Part shown: piece by piece, positions 1-10,089 of the stretch
Position numbering within the stretch: position 1 is the first letter of the stretch
How the letters are laid out: every line of letters starts with the position of its first letter
Assembly: GCA_029378245.1 (NCBI GenBank)
Contig: JARKIF010000193.1
Coordinates: 1 to 57,954, forward strand
DNA length: 57,954 nt
Source: Roridomyces roridus
Lineage: Eukaryota > Basidiomycota > Agaricomycetes > Agaricales > Mycenaceae
Reading direction: 5' to 3'
Notes under the pieces: model-generated
The model's input: only the letters and a program-made list of their open reading frames with translations
What the model was told of the DNA's origin: nothing
The model's database searches: none
Translations under genes and position numbers: made by a program

Positions 1-285
1 TGGAGGATGGGAAACTTCGCATCTACGTTCGCCAGTGCGAAGACGAAAAGTCAACTCTGGGTTCATCGCCATACTACCCTGGGTTTGCGTTTTTTGTGGT
101 CCTGGTACTCTGGTTACTACCGAGTCGCACAGCCGTGTCGACAGGGGATATGACCAGACACCATCAAGGCAGACCACTTCGGAGGAGAGGAATGGGAGGA
201 TCCCGCGTGGAGCGGGCGGTTTGCAGGAGTAGTGGATTGGATAGCAGGGATGGCAAGGCCAGTCCCCGAAGCGATGCCGAGTAAC
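1..285 (+). other. possible 3' end of an unidentified gene
   Basis: A reading frame enters from the left edge and runs to a stop near base 284. Its first residues are polar (EDGKLRIYVRQCEDEK) and are followed by a hydrophobic stretch (FAFFVVLVLWLLP) that could be a single membrane segment. The rest is Arg/Gly/Ser-rich and looks like low-information sequence, so a splice may end the real gene earlier. I recognise no family, and it may not be coding. Confidence 0.2.
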
Positions 286-490
286 GCTCGGCGCACGAGG
301 AATTTCCGCAACGGACGCGGAACGAACAAGGCAGGCCGCACCACAACCGCCCTACCGAAGTTCACCACGATCGTGGCGAGGTGGTTGGACATCGCTGGAG
401 CCCAGCCGTTCAACATTACCTCGACGACAGGATGGCTGGACAGAAACCGCAGCGCGCGGTCCAAGCCCATCTCGGAGCACGCACAGCTCC

Positions 491-700
491 ATGCCTAGTC
501 TGGTGGATATCGAAACACCCACTACTGGCACGACGTCTGCAGTTACCGAACGCCCCGTCGAGGGGGTAATCGACTACGAAGACGAATACGATTCTGCGCA
601 GAACCCGACCGAGCCAAAGGAGGCGCATTGGTCCGAGGTTCAAACCCCGTGGACAGCAGTAGACGCTACCGTGATCTCGACGGGCGCCAAGACTGCCTAA
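491..700 (+). CDS. small acidic ORF, hypothetical
   Basis: An ATG-initiated frame of 69 codons ends in TAA. The product is acidic, with a DYEDEYDS patch and many Thr/Pro residues. It has no signal peptide, membrane segment or recognised motif. It may instead be the last exon of a gene that starts left of the window, because an open frame precedes it. No family is assigned. Confidence 0.2.
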   Translation: MPSLVDIETPTTGTTSAVTERPVEGVIDYEDEYDSAQNPTEPKEAHWSEVQTPWTAVDATVISTGAKTA

Positions 701-1868
701 TCTCGTCAAACGATCACACGATACCCGCCACTGGATGGCCGATACCCGCATTTAGTTTCATCTATTTACCATAAGGGGTAGGAAGGAAAGACCCCGGAGA
801 AAATCTTATACAACACTCGTAAAAGGAATTGACGGAACAAAAAATATAGATTCATGATGGGGCTAGACCCCGGCACTGTACAGATACGCTACGACCAAAT
901 ATACAAACGGGCGCACGACCCGATTTCATCACTTCTCGCGATGGAATCTCTTCCCCTTGAACGACCTATCCTTTCCTTCCTCCCATCGCTTGGACGCTTC
1001 CGCCCGCACCGACTCCAGGAAGTCCTCTATGACAGCATTTATCATTGAAAATTACAGTGTCAATGGTGCAGATGCAAGGCATTAGTTCAATGTAGTGGTA
1101 CACAAGTTTATGCATCTTTTCAGGTTTAGTTCCCAGGTTTTGCTGGACAGGGAAGTCAACTAGACATGGCAATATGACCCTGACACAGGTTATAGATGCC
1201 TATCATGTGGTAGCACCATCCAAGGCAAGCATGGGACACAGGTCCTAAAAGTGCAAGTTGAGACGCAACTCCCAGATGCAGGACGCAACTCCCAGACGAG
1301 GTCATGTGATTCAATTTTGGATCAGATGTTGATCCAAGATTCTGATACAAGTGATGATATGGTCACATGTTCCCACGATCTTACATAATCCATGATCAGG
1401 CGATATTCAAATGTCTCGAAAACTCTGAATCCCATCATGAATCCACTTGTTATCTATCTATTACTGTATCTTTTTGAGGAGAACAATGGGTAGATATAAA
1501 GTGTTTGGAATTTCATTTGATCAATGAGATGTTACACTAATGAAAGATACTACTTTGTAATCTCAGTTGCCCATGTGGTAGAATCTCAAAACATGTCAAA
1601 GGCCAGCAGCCAAAACATGGCCAAATGAGGAAATTTCCAGTTTTGGTATTTCAAATTATCTCTATAACATAATTTCCTCATAGAACTTAACTTGGAAGTC
1701 ACATGACCCGGTGCGTCTCAACTTGCCACTTGTGTCTCTGTCTTGTGTCTCAACTTGAGATCATGTGATTTGTGTCTTGGACTTGCGTCAAGCCGAAATA
1801 GCCTGACATGTGACCCTGCACTTGCGCTGACTGGATTGTCTCCGCCTACCACTTGAGCCAGATATTTT
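701..1868. other. gene-free AT-richer stretch
   Basis: No coding frame with fungal features is visible. The composition is clearly more AT-rich than in the flanking genes. It contains the inverted-repeat element described separately (about 1251-1726) and several variants of the words GACGCAACTCCCAGA and GTCTCAACTTG, so it is probably decayed mobile-element DNA. Confidence 0.5.
1251..1726. mobile_element. possible MITE-like inverted-repeat element
   Basis: GCAAGTTGAGACGCA at 1253-1267 is followed by GGTCATGTGA at 1300-1309. The right side carries the reverse complements in the mirrored order, TCACATGACC at 1699-1708 and TGCGTCTCAACTTGC at 1712-1726. The left arm has an extra internal duplication of GACGCAACTCCCAGA. 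The interior is non-coding. Another GTCTCAACTTG copy lies just outside, at about 1743, so the true end is uncertain. I found no clean target-site duplication, so this is an inferred non-autonomous element. Confidence 0.4.
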
Positions 1869-3500
1869 TCAATGAAAAATGACTTTATAGGTTTCACTCA
1901 CACGGCCGAAGAGAGCAAACATGTCTTGCACGGTCTCCTCCGCGGCGGAGGCAACCTGCGACGATGATTGGGCCGCCGCCGACGAAGGACCAGCAACTGG
2001 GGACGAAGGACGAGGCGGTGGCATATCGTCGTCCACCTCGAAGTCGTCGATTGTGATATTGAGTTCGGGGTGGAAGCCGGAGTCGCGCCGATGACGAGCT
2101 GGTGGACTGGGAGAACGAGAAGGAGGACCCCGCTTGTGACCGCGAGAGGGGGACAAACGATGACGACAACGAGCGGGATTGCGACGAGGAGTGGCCTGAG
2201 GAGGAGTGGGTTCGGCCGCCCGACGCACACGATCAGCACGGGGTTCTGTGGGCGTTCCAAGAGGAGGGTGCGGGGCCGGACGACCCTCTGCCGTACGACG
2301 CTGGGAACGAGCGGTGTTCTGCGTAGGGAGGAAGCGGTAGCAGAACTGGGTCCAGTTGTGGACCACCGCTAGAAGGAAATCAAGACCTGTGGTTAGAACC
2401 CGAACGGCAATCCTTGAAACAACACGAAGACTTACCAACGGCCGGTAAATCTTGCAAACGACGATCGCGCACAACTCGCACGAAATCGCCATTCCCAACG
2501 TGCTCCCAGTACTCCAAGGGATTGCGATCGAAGGGAGTACCGCCAACGAACTGACTGCGGAGAGTCGCCATCGGGGTGCAAGTCTTGTGGTCCGAGTGGC
2601 ACCGATCGCAGCAGGAACGTCCCTTGGTGGGGGGAGCAGTGCTTGCAGCTCCTGCAAACTGCCAGATGACACAGGCACCCTCCGCCGCGACACAACACTC
2701 GCAACCCGGGAACACAACGCGGAGGACTGCACCGACAGGACGCCAACGCTCGGCGGGCCACGACCGATGTTGAGCAGGACGCATGCGTGCGAGATGCTCG
2801 GATTGAGGAACGGGGAGCGGGTTTCGCAAGGGGCGACGAGGGGGCACATCCACCTCCCCCACGGAGGGCTCTGACGCGACGTCACCCATTTCAACGTCTT
2901 TATCGTCTATCGATACGATGGGGGGAGGGGAAGAGCCGGAACGCGACGGAGTTCCCCACGAGATTTCGTCCTCCTCATCGGAGGGGACGCCGGGGATGAA
3001 TGCGTCTTCATTTTCTAGACGACCTTCGTCCACTTCCTCATCGTCCGTAATTTCGACCACGACCTTTCCCTTCCCCTTGCGCCGCAATCGACGTGCCTGG
3101 AGTTCTTCCGTGTCGGATTCGGGATCCGGGTACGCGTCGACGGGAGGGGAGACAGGACGAGGGGTTGGAACCCGAGGAGGGGAAGGAGGGGGAGTAGGCG
3201 ACGGGGACGGAGAAGGTGGAGGGGGCGAGCCCAGCAGGGCCCACGCGTCAAATTGGCCCAACGGGAAAACCATGCTTTCGTCCACCCCCATGCTTTGCGC
3301 AAAGGCTTGCGCTTGCTCGAACGACAAAAAACCACCCGGGCCAACCTCCTCCAACACGTCTCGAGCAGGATCTGCCGAGGCGATCCGCACTAGATACAGT
3401 AGGTTTTTTGCAAAAGACACGTTACCGAACGTCCGTAGGCTTTGCAAAAGAACAGGATAATTATTATCTAGCTCAATAAGGTACGATATCCGTTATCTTT
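1869..3500 (-). CDS. Cys-rich hypothetical protein, probably element-associated
   Basis: Two exons can be joined. The upstream exon runs to about 2440 and ends in ...LPAVG; a GTAAGT...CACAG intron follows; the second exon resumes with LDFLLAVVHNW and stops at 1869. The first exon has an N-terminal patch (LRTFGNVSFAKNLLYLVR), a Pro-rich acidic middle, and a Cys cluster of the type CxCC...C...CCxRC...C that could bind zinc. The C-terminal half is basic, then acidic and Ser-rich. No ATG was found near 3447: the frame stays open upstream to about 3490, so a first exon is missing from this model. Proteins of this look are common near mobile elements in agaricomycetes (inference). A decayed copy of its 5' part lies at about 17917. 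Confidence 0.45.
3395..3460 (-). repeat. dispersed repeat, copy 1 (5' part of the Cys-rich gene)
   Basis: Read on the minus strand, this contains TTTTGCAAA, CCTACGGACGTTCGGTAAC and then TTTTGCAAAAAA. The same order recurs on the plus strand at 17917-17965 with a few substitutions. A shorter relative (GTAATGTGTCTTTTGCAAAA) lies on the plus strand at about 3646. The two long copies face each other across the KDZ/TET-JBP island. Confidence 0.45.
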
Positions 3501-4555
3501 CAGCGCCCTCCTGCTCGGCTATCCTCCTTGGTGTAGTGCCTCACCGGAGGCACTGTCGGCTATCTTTCTGGGCGGATCTTTGCACCGGCGGCGTTGATCG
3601 CAACCGATTTCGGCCATTCTCCCATATAGATTTAGTAATTGCAGTGAGTAATGTGTCTTTTGCAAAAAACACGAAATATCGAAAACAGCCAAAAAAGCAC
3701 GGAAAGCAGGGAATTCGGGCCCGGTCCAGGTACTGCAGGGAATAAGGAGGGATCAGAGCTCCTCATATCCCAGTAGCGAGTCCGACTGCACGGCCAACAA
3801 CCGGTCCATCTCCGCGGGCGCGATAAATGGCTCCTCCCCCACTGCTCCATCCTCCGCACGGTTGTCTGCCTCAATCACGTCCTCATCCTCCCTGTCCTGA
3901 CCCTCCCCGTCCTCAAGCGCGCCGGCCTGCTCCTCGTCTCCCTCATCTGCTACCCATCCCTCCTCTTCATCCGGGACCGCAGATGGCTTCTCGCGTCCCA
4001 GATCCCGAACCCTGCACGTCAGCGGCCACCACAGCCGCTCAAAACGCCCCGCTAGCTGCCGCCGAATAGCAGCTTGCCGTGCTGCATACGCCATAGCTCC
4101 TTGGGAGTGTGTGTCAGAATACACACGCTTTCCCGTGTAATGCACTGGGATGGCACGATTGTCCCATTGCTTGGCCTGCCACCTCAGCGTCAGCAGGCAC
4201 CGAACCATCTCCTCCTGAAGCAGCTTCTCCTCCTCCCTCCAGCGTTTCACACGCGCATACGCCTTCGACCACTCCACCCTCACCGCGTGGTGTATCTCCT
4301 CCCCTAGTAGGCCGGTGGTGTGCCCTGCGCTCATCCAAATCCACGACATCAAACGGGACTTCTCTCCCATGCCGGGAACGCCTCGCACTTCACCCTCCGC
4401 ATTCACCTCCGCAGCTTCTTTTCGTTTTCCCTTCATCGCACGCTGCTGCCGTCTTTTCGCCTCTTCCTCGTCTTCCGGTAACCATAGGTCCGCCTTTACA
4501 AGCTCCTTCCAGTCCGCTAGCCCTGCAACATGCACGAGGGCTAACCGCGCGGTGC

Positions 4556-5136
4556 AGCTGGCGCACGCCTCCCCCCCAATGACATGTCCAAAAAAGGCTA
4601 ATCGGATTGATATCAAGGCACGTGGGGGTTTCTTGGCATTTACTGGGACTGTGACGCCACGTGGCGGCCACTAACCAATGTCCCAGTGGCTCTGCGGTTC
4701 CGGTGTCCCATCTTCATGATCCTTCATTTCTTGAATGTCTCGAGTTCAATTCTTGGTGCTGGTCAATTTTTTTGTCAGCATTTTGTTATTCTACAATGAG
4801 AGAAGGGTGGGTTGGTTGGTTAGGCTCAGTTGAATGACATTGTCCTACCCAGACTGTCAATACCTCCCCCGCAGCCTCGGCTGTGAATACCCCTCTGAGA
4901 ATCCACAGTGAATGGGCAGTTAGGTACAGTATCCACGGTGAATGGGTGGCTAGATCTGATAGACCAGGTTCAAGTTAGGCTCAGTTGGTTAAGTTAGGTT
5001 GTTGGAGCTTGAGGAGCTTGAGGAGGCTAGGGTGGAATTTACAGAAAAAAAGAACTGACCCCACACTGTATCGAACTCACGCAAGACAAATCACATGACC
5101 TTATCGGTGTCATTGGGGGGGAGGCCAAGGGGGTTT
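4556..5136. mobile_element. 581-bp non-autonomous inverted-repeat element in the KDZ gene
   Basis: A perfect inverted pair, GCCTCCCCCCCAATGACA at 4567-4584 and its complement at 5109-5126, lies just inside the two ends. The direct repeat GCGCGGTGC flanks the segment at 4547-4555 and 5137-5145, consistent with an 8-9 bp target-site duplication. Removing the segment plus one repeat copy joins ...YQQARTA to RLALVHVAGLADW in frame, as expected for the KDZ C-terminus. The interior has no coding frame. The outermost 10-12 bases do not pair well, so the exact ends are uncertain. The superfamily is unassigned; hAT or KDZ-mobilised fits the duplication length. Confidence 0.7.
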
Positions 5137-7101
5137 GCGCGGTGCGCGCTTGCTGATACGCCACCGCCGCGAGCTCAATCTTGCGCTGCTGGTTATCGAC
5201 CAGGGATCGCGACCGAGTGCTTTGATGTTGGCGGCGTGCGTGTAGGTTCTTGTACGTGTAGAGGCAGCGCTTGACGATGAGGCCGTTTCGTACAGCCTCC
5301 AAGCTCTCGGCACATTGGCTATCCCGAAGACGAGCCTCGGCAGCTGCAAGCCCAGGAACAGAGAGCGGCGGAGCGGAGTGAAGTGGAGGGAGTGCTGATG
5401 GAAGGAACAACGGGGTGCGTTCTGCTTCCGGGACGTCCGTAGCTTCTTGGGAGGCAAGACGCTGGAGAGCACCAGGCGAGTACCTGCGCTGCATGGCCCG
5501 AAGCTTCTTGATTTGCCGGGCAATACGGAGCCGCCGCGTGACAAAGGCCGTAAGCTCACTACTGGTGGGGGACTTGTTCGCAGCAAGGTCTGCGGTAAGC
5601 TGGCGCCTGGAATTGGCAATTGTCAGCCTAGGAAAGAAGAATAAAGTCGATAGCACTCACTGCTGCCCTTCTATCTCCAGCCCAAGCATCAAATACTCGA
5701 CCATTGTATCCTCCCCGGCGGCACAAGAGTCAGCCGCGGCCTGCTCTCGCTCTTGCTCCTCACGCGCTAGCTCCAGCTGGACGTCTCGAAGGGAAGGACC
5801 TGGGCGTACAATCAAAGTGAGTTGAGGAAACGACAGGAAAGGACTGGGGCTTACCTTGATGTGGGATTTCGTAAGGATTCACCGGGGACTGCCCCGTTTC
5901 AAAGTCGTCCACAATCTTCATCCAGGCGGGAGCTTCGGACTCCTGCGCATCGGTAAACTCCTTCAGCGCGTCCTCCTGCTGTCCTAACTCTTTCCGAGCC
6001 TTCAGTAGGCAGAGCCGTAGTGTCTCTCCTGCAAAACAATAAACGATAAGCACAGACGACGCGAATCAATGAGATTGGAGCTTACCCATGCCCACGACTT
6101 TGCCCCAATTCCACCCATGCCAAAAATCGTCCAGGGTATCTTGACGAGAGCCAGGACCCATCTCCCTCGTGCTAGCACCCATAGGCCCACTGTACGACCA
6201 AATTCTCTCGATCCCCTCCATGTCGGCCTGGGCGGAGCCCAGAGTATACAGAAGCGAGAAGAAATCCTGGCAGAACTTGAGGTGGCTGAGAATATGGAGC
6301 TTTGGTATCACGTATTTGACGAAATAATTGGCGAGATGGAAACGTATGGCGGCGGGGAGGGCGAGGAGGCGTTCTTGGAGTTTCTTGTACCACTGGCACA
6401 TGATGTCATATGAAAAAAGAAAGAACAAAAGCTTGAGGAAGTGGCGAAGGGCGCTAGCTGAGATGTAATCCATATTTCCGTACCTGAGCCCGTGTCAGTC
6501 CAAAAGCGGGATAGATACAAGAAAGACACATACTTCTCACCCGCTTGAAGGTCGCCGACACCGTTCTTACAAACTACTTCATGCCTCCCACAGGTAACCA
6601 TACCGCAGCCGGTAGCAGCGTACCCCTGCGAGTACTTGGTGTTTGCGTGGTCCAAGGCTGCCAGACCTGTGCAGGTGCTCATCTAAAAGCTGTCAGCGAA
6701 CGACGGTTATCATTACCGACATCACATACCTCTTTCTGGTCACCCAGCGTTTTCACATACTCCATGTACTCGGTGGACTTCACAAAGTAAGCCCAGCCAT
6801 CTTGAATACTCGGGTCCGCCGCCCAGCTTGAAACTTTCTTCCGCTTGAGGCGAAAGCACACGTCGATAGCGAGGAAGATGGTGAAGAGATAGCTGGCGCG
6901 GAATTAGCATCCGTGACAGAGAGAAGCGGCTACAAAACGTACCGATCTTCCGGCAGCACGCTACGTAACTCTCGCGTGAGGTTGACGCCCGCCTTAGGAC
7001 ATGCGAGGCAATACATGCCAAGCTCACCCTCTTTTGTCTCGGCCGCAAGACGATCAGGATCATTGCCCATGCCTCCGCGCTTCAAAGAGCACAGGTTCCT
7101 C

Positions 7102-7477
7102 TAGGGTGCTGTTTTTAATTCCCAAACCCTTAAAAACTGGCTTGCAAACCTGGTTTGTAAACCGGGCGTTTATAAACCGGTTTATAAACCGAGTAGCAGA
7201 CGAGGCAATTCACGGTTCTGAATGCGATTTGTTAACCATTCTCACCTTCCGCGGACAGTGGAGCCTCTGATATGCTTCTGTGAACTTCCATGAGCTCTTT
7301 GACCCACAATTAAGCAACTGGAACACTCATCAGACTGCGATCAGCACGGCTGATGGCATCAGATTGATGTTGCGTGCGGTTTATAAACCGTACATCGGTC
7401 GAGAAACCTTATAAACCGGGTTTATAAACAGCGGTTTATAAACCGGTTTGCAAACAGGCATTAAAAACAGCACCCTA
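7102..7477. mobile_element. 376-bp hAT-type MITE in the KDZ gene
   Basis: The ends form an 18-bp perfect inverted repeat, TAGGGTGCTGTTTTTAAT and its complement. The 8-bp direct repeat GGTTCCTC flanks it exactly, at 7094-7101 and 7478-7485. An 8-bp duplication with TA-G...C-TA termini is the hAT pattern. Near both ends the palindromic word GGTTTATAAACC and close variants (GGTTTGTAAACC, GGTTTGCAAAC) recur many times, which suggests subterminal transposase-binding repeats. There is no coding capacity. It sits in the exon encoding RYQLLLRVVREWRNL; that peptide runs on into CSLKRGG when the element and one GGTTCCTC are removed. Confidence 0.9.
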
Positions 7478-8707
7478 GGTTCCTCCACTCGCGTACAACA
7501 CGGAGCAAGAGCTGGTAGCGACGCTGAGGAAGCACATGAGCCTCATGAATCGAGGAAGAATATAGGTGCGTACTTTGAAAGGGGAAGGGCCCAAATTCTC
7601 CGTCACTTTGGCCAGCGCGTGAAAATAATGGTACGTGGTAGTCTTGCCCTGCAAGCTGAGAGCGTGGAACAGCTTAAGACACGAGATAGTGGCCGCACTT
7701 TGCGGCATATCGGGCGTTGAAGGGTACCAGCCTTGCGAGAGGAGCTGCTCCCAGTGGGGCTGGCATCCACGGCGGGTGCATGCACAGAAATCCACCGCGA
7801 CCTGATGAAACCCATTGGTGTGGAGGACCACAAATTTGTCGTATCCTCGGCGGGCGCGAGGGCAGGCTTCGGCATTGGAGTGGCCCAGCTGTACCCTCAA
7901 ACCAAGCCGGCGGAGGCTGAAACGCTGGAAAAAAATGCCGCTCCATTTCTGAAAGCTATGCTCAGAGCCCGAAGTCATGCAAGGAAATGAAAACGCTCAC
8001 CTCAATGCGACAAAGCGGCTTGGCATGGTGAGACCGCACCATGCATTCTTGACAGAGCAGCTGCCCTCCAAAACATTCCGTGCAACGAAAGTGGGCAGCA
8101 AGGCCGCAGGAACAGGTAGTTCCTTCCCCCATGAGCCCCTCCCGAGTCACCAAGACACGCAGATACTCGTCACGATACTTGTCGACCCAGTGCTTCAGTG
8201 CGTCGTCCTAGGGCGGCACAAGTTAGCCAGGTCCTCGGCAACGATGAAGAGGACTCACTGAGGTGGCGTACCGCTTACGCTTGCGTGTGCGAGGCTCCTG
8301 GACTTGGTGCACAATTGCTACGTCTTCCCATGCGCCCTCGTCCTCCAAATCCACAGTGATGGGCGTGCTCAAGGAGGTGGCATGAGAGATTGTAACTCTC
8401 TGCGTGTGAGCGCGTCGTCCATCTTGAGTCAAATGCTCCGCGCGCGCACTTGCGGAGTGGGGTGGCACGGCAGCCTGGGTGGAATATCCAAAGGCAGCCA
8501 AGGGGTATGAATTTTTGGCCAGCTTCCGTTTGGCCCGAGCGCCTGGAGTGATTCGACCTTGCATATGGTATGCCGCCGGTCTTGAAGGAGGAATGGGTAG
8601 GTAGATGACGGAAAGATTCTTTTTCAAATTGATGTAAATGATAGTCGGTGCGCCACTTGCCTGGCCGCCCATAGCCGTGAAGTAAACAAATAGATAAGTA
8701 TGATGTT

Positions 8708-8761
8708 GGTAAGGAGAAGGAAAGAAAATCCTGTGGTAAGGAGAAGGAAAGAAAATCCTGC
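8708..8761. repeat. 27-bp perfect tandem duplication
   Basis: The 27-base unit starting GGTAAGGAGAAGGAAAGAAA occurs twice back to back, at 8708-8734 and 8735-8761, differing only at the last base. It lies between the KDZ start and the 3' end of the viroplasmin-domain gene. Confidence 0.85.
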
Positions 8762-8772
8762 ATGCCCCGCAA

Positions 8773-9543
8773 CTACGATTCCTCGTCACTGGAAATGATG
8801 ATGCATTCCCGCACAGAGGCTTCGGCCGAGTCGAAAGCTCGGTCCACACTGGTCGTCACCTCCACAGCACGAAATGAGCCATCCGAGACTCTATCCCGAG
8901 CAGTACGGAGGGCCGCATCCCTGTTTGAAACACATTAATGCTTTGAAAAAGAAAGAAGAAAAAAGAGAGAAATTGTGCACCTATCAGCCAAAATCGTCGC
9001 GTCCTTGCCACCGGAGACAACGAAAAGAGTAGGGCCTCAGGAGCGCGTGGGGGTCGAGGGTGCAGACGGGGAAGGAGCTGTGCGCGCATGCTTGTGGTGC
9101 CTGCACGAAGGTGTCGAGGGCGTCTTTGTGCGGGCTGCGTTTGCGGGCAGAGGTGTAGCCACGTGGCGTCCAGTGGAAGGCGTCGAGGGTGTCAAATATG
9201 CGGGTGTGAGGCCGGATGAGGTGGTCGACGTGGTGGAGGCAGGTATAAGCTCGCGGATGCCCTGGTTCCACGCAGCTACTGCTGCCTTCCAGCCACGGTA
9301 TTTGTTGTGGATGTTGCCGCGATATCCGGTTATCTGAGGACCAGCCCCGGCCCTTCCACAGTGTCAGAGGATGAGAGGATGGTGCAAGCGTACATACCAT
9401 GTGTCGTAGACGCCCGGAACGACACCTCGGATGACCACGTAGAAGTCGAGGTCTTCGCGATGGCGGAGTGCAGGGTCTCCAAAGTAGATGAGATCGTCGT
9501 CGAACGTGAGTTGCTGAAGCGCCGCGTTGAGGTCGTTGCTCAT
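8773..9543 (-). pseudogene. viroplasmin/RNase H1 N-terminal domain protein with in-frame stop
   Basis: Three exons fit: 9398-9543, 8981-9352 and 8773-8920, 222 codons in all. Exons 1-2 encode FYVVIRGVVPGVYDTW followed by AGAGPQITGYRG...NKYRGWKAAVAAW. This is the pattern of the viroplasmin (RNase H1 N-terminal) domain, which binds double-stranded or hybrid nucleic acid. A Thr/Ser/Pro linker follows, then LFVVSGGKDATILADR and an acidic end (ISSDEES). A TGA at 9037-9039 interrupts the linker in frame, and no plausible short intron removes it. It lies immediately upstream of the KDZ gene on the same strand. Either it is a nonsense allele or the product is a shortened domain-only protein. Confidence 0.6.
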
Positions 9544-9665
9544 GAGAAACGAGGAAGGGAGGAATCAGATCGGAATCACCCAAGCCTGACATGTAGACCA
9601 AGCCTCATAAGTAGGAGCGGACAAGCAGATTTATTCACATATGTACGCCTACGCTACTTTTGTTT

Positions 9666-10085
9666 CTAGGGAGACCGAAAGAGAGGGATTTTGGCGCGCG
9701 ACAGCTTTTTGGAATTGAGGGCTGAAAGATGCCCGCCGTGATCGACCCAGACCGTGCTCTTGGGGCATATACATGCGCACGCTGGACAGTCAGACCCTCC
9801 ACAGTGCTCGCATGTGGGAAAGTAGTGCCCGCCTTCGTGCTCAATCCATTCGTTCGACACCTCACAGAGGCATGCGCAGCCGATACACCCATCTCCAAAA
9901 CAATGGCGGCATCGTGGGGAATGCACAGGCCAGCGGGAAACGCTGATACGCAGCGTCACGCGCACTAGTGTATAGTAGATAGCTCGAGTAGGTAATGTCC
10001 TAGAAGTAGACCGCGAAGCGATACAACTCCACAACACACTAACCACAAAACACACACAACACACACACAATTCCTTGACTAGCAC
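9666..10085 (-). CDS. small Cys-rich protein with two tandem modules
   Basis: The frame encodes two adjacent modules of about 30 residues. Each reads CxHC, four residues, CxxCxCxC, then a Trp-containing stretch ending HGGH or HEGGH. The first is CRHCFGDGCIGCACLC and the second CEHCGGSDCPACACIC. The spacing suggests zinc or disulfide clusters. The first 40-50 residues are encoded partly by a CA-repeat and look unlike a real N-terminus, so the start is probably downstream or on another exon. I recognise no family. It lies in the same orientation as the KDZ and viroplasmin genes. Confidence 0.4.
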   Translation of the reverse strand: MLVKELCVCCVCFVVSVLWSCIASRSTSRTLPTRAIYYTLVRVTLRISVSRWPVHSPRCRHCFGDGCIGCACLCEVSNEWIEHEGGHYFPTCEHCGGSDCPACACICPKSTVWVDHGGHLSALNSKKLSRAKIPLFRSP

Positions 10086-10089
10086 GCTG

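Larger units (their letters stand above)
3753..8564 (-). pseudogene. KDZ-family transposase, interrupted by two insertions
   Basis: A multi-exon gene reads from about 8564 (MQGRITPGARAK) down to a stop at 3753. In order it shows a basic stretch (RKRKRY), a Cys cluster CSC...CTEC...CQEC near 8060-8140 typical of the CxC2 module of KDZ transposases, the LKRGGMGNDPD region, and the core motifs YDIMCQW, IPKLHILSHLKFCQ, ADMEGIERIW and EMGPGSRQDTLDD (6066-6473). The usual long helical C-terminus includes RKIELAAVAYQQARTA and RVKRWREEEKLLQEEM. Short GT-AG introns separate the exons. Two inserted elements (4556-5136 and 7102-7477), each flanked by a direct repeat, break the frame. Taking out each insert with one repeat copy restores family-like sequence. 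KDZ enzymes mobilise DNA transposons. This copy should be inactive unless the insertions are spliced or excised. Confidence 0.85.

Noticed and set aside
1869..2894. 341-codon minus-strand frame
   Set aside because: Its first half is a shadow of the upstream exon in a different frame. Only the part after the intron at about 2440 belongs to the gene.
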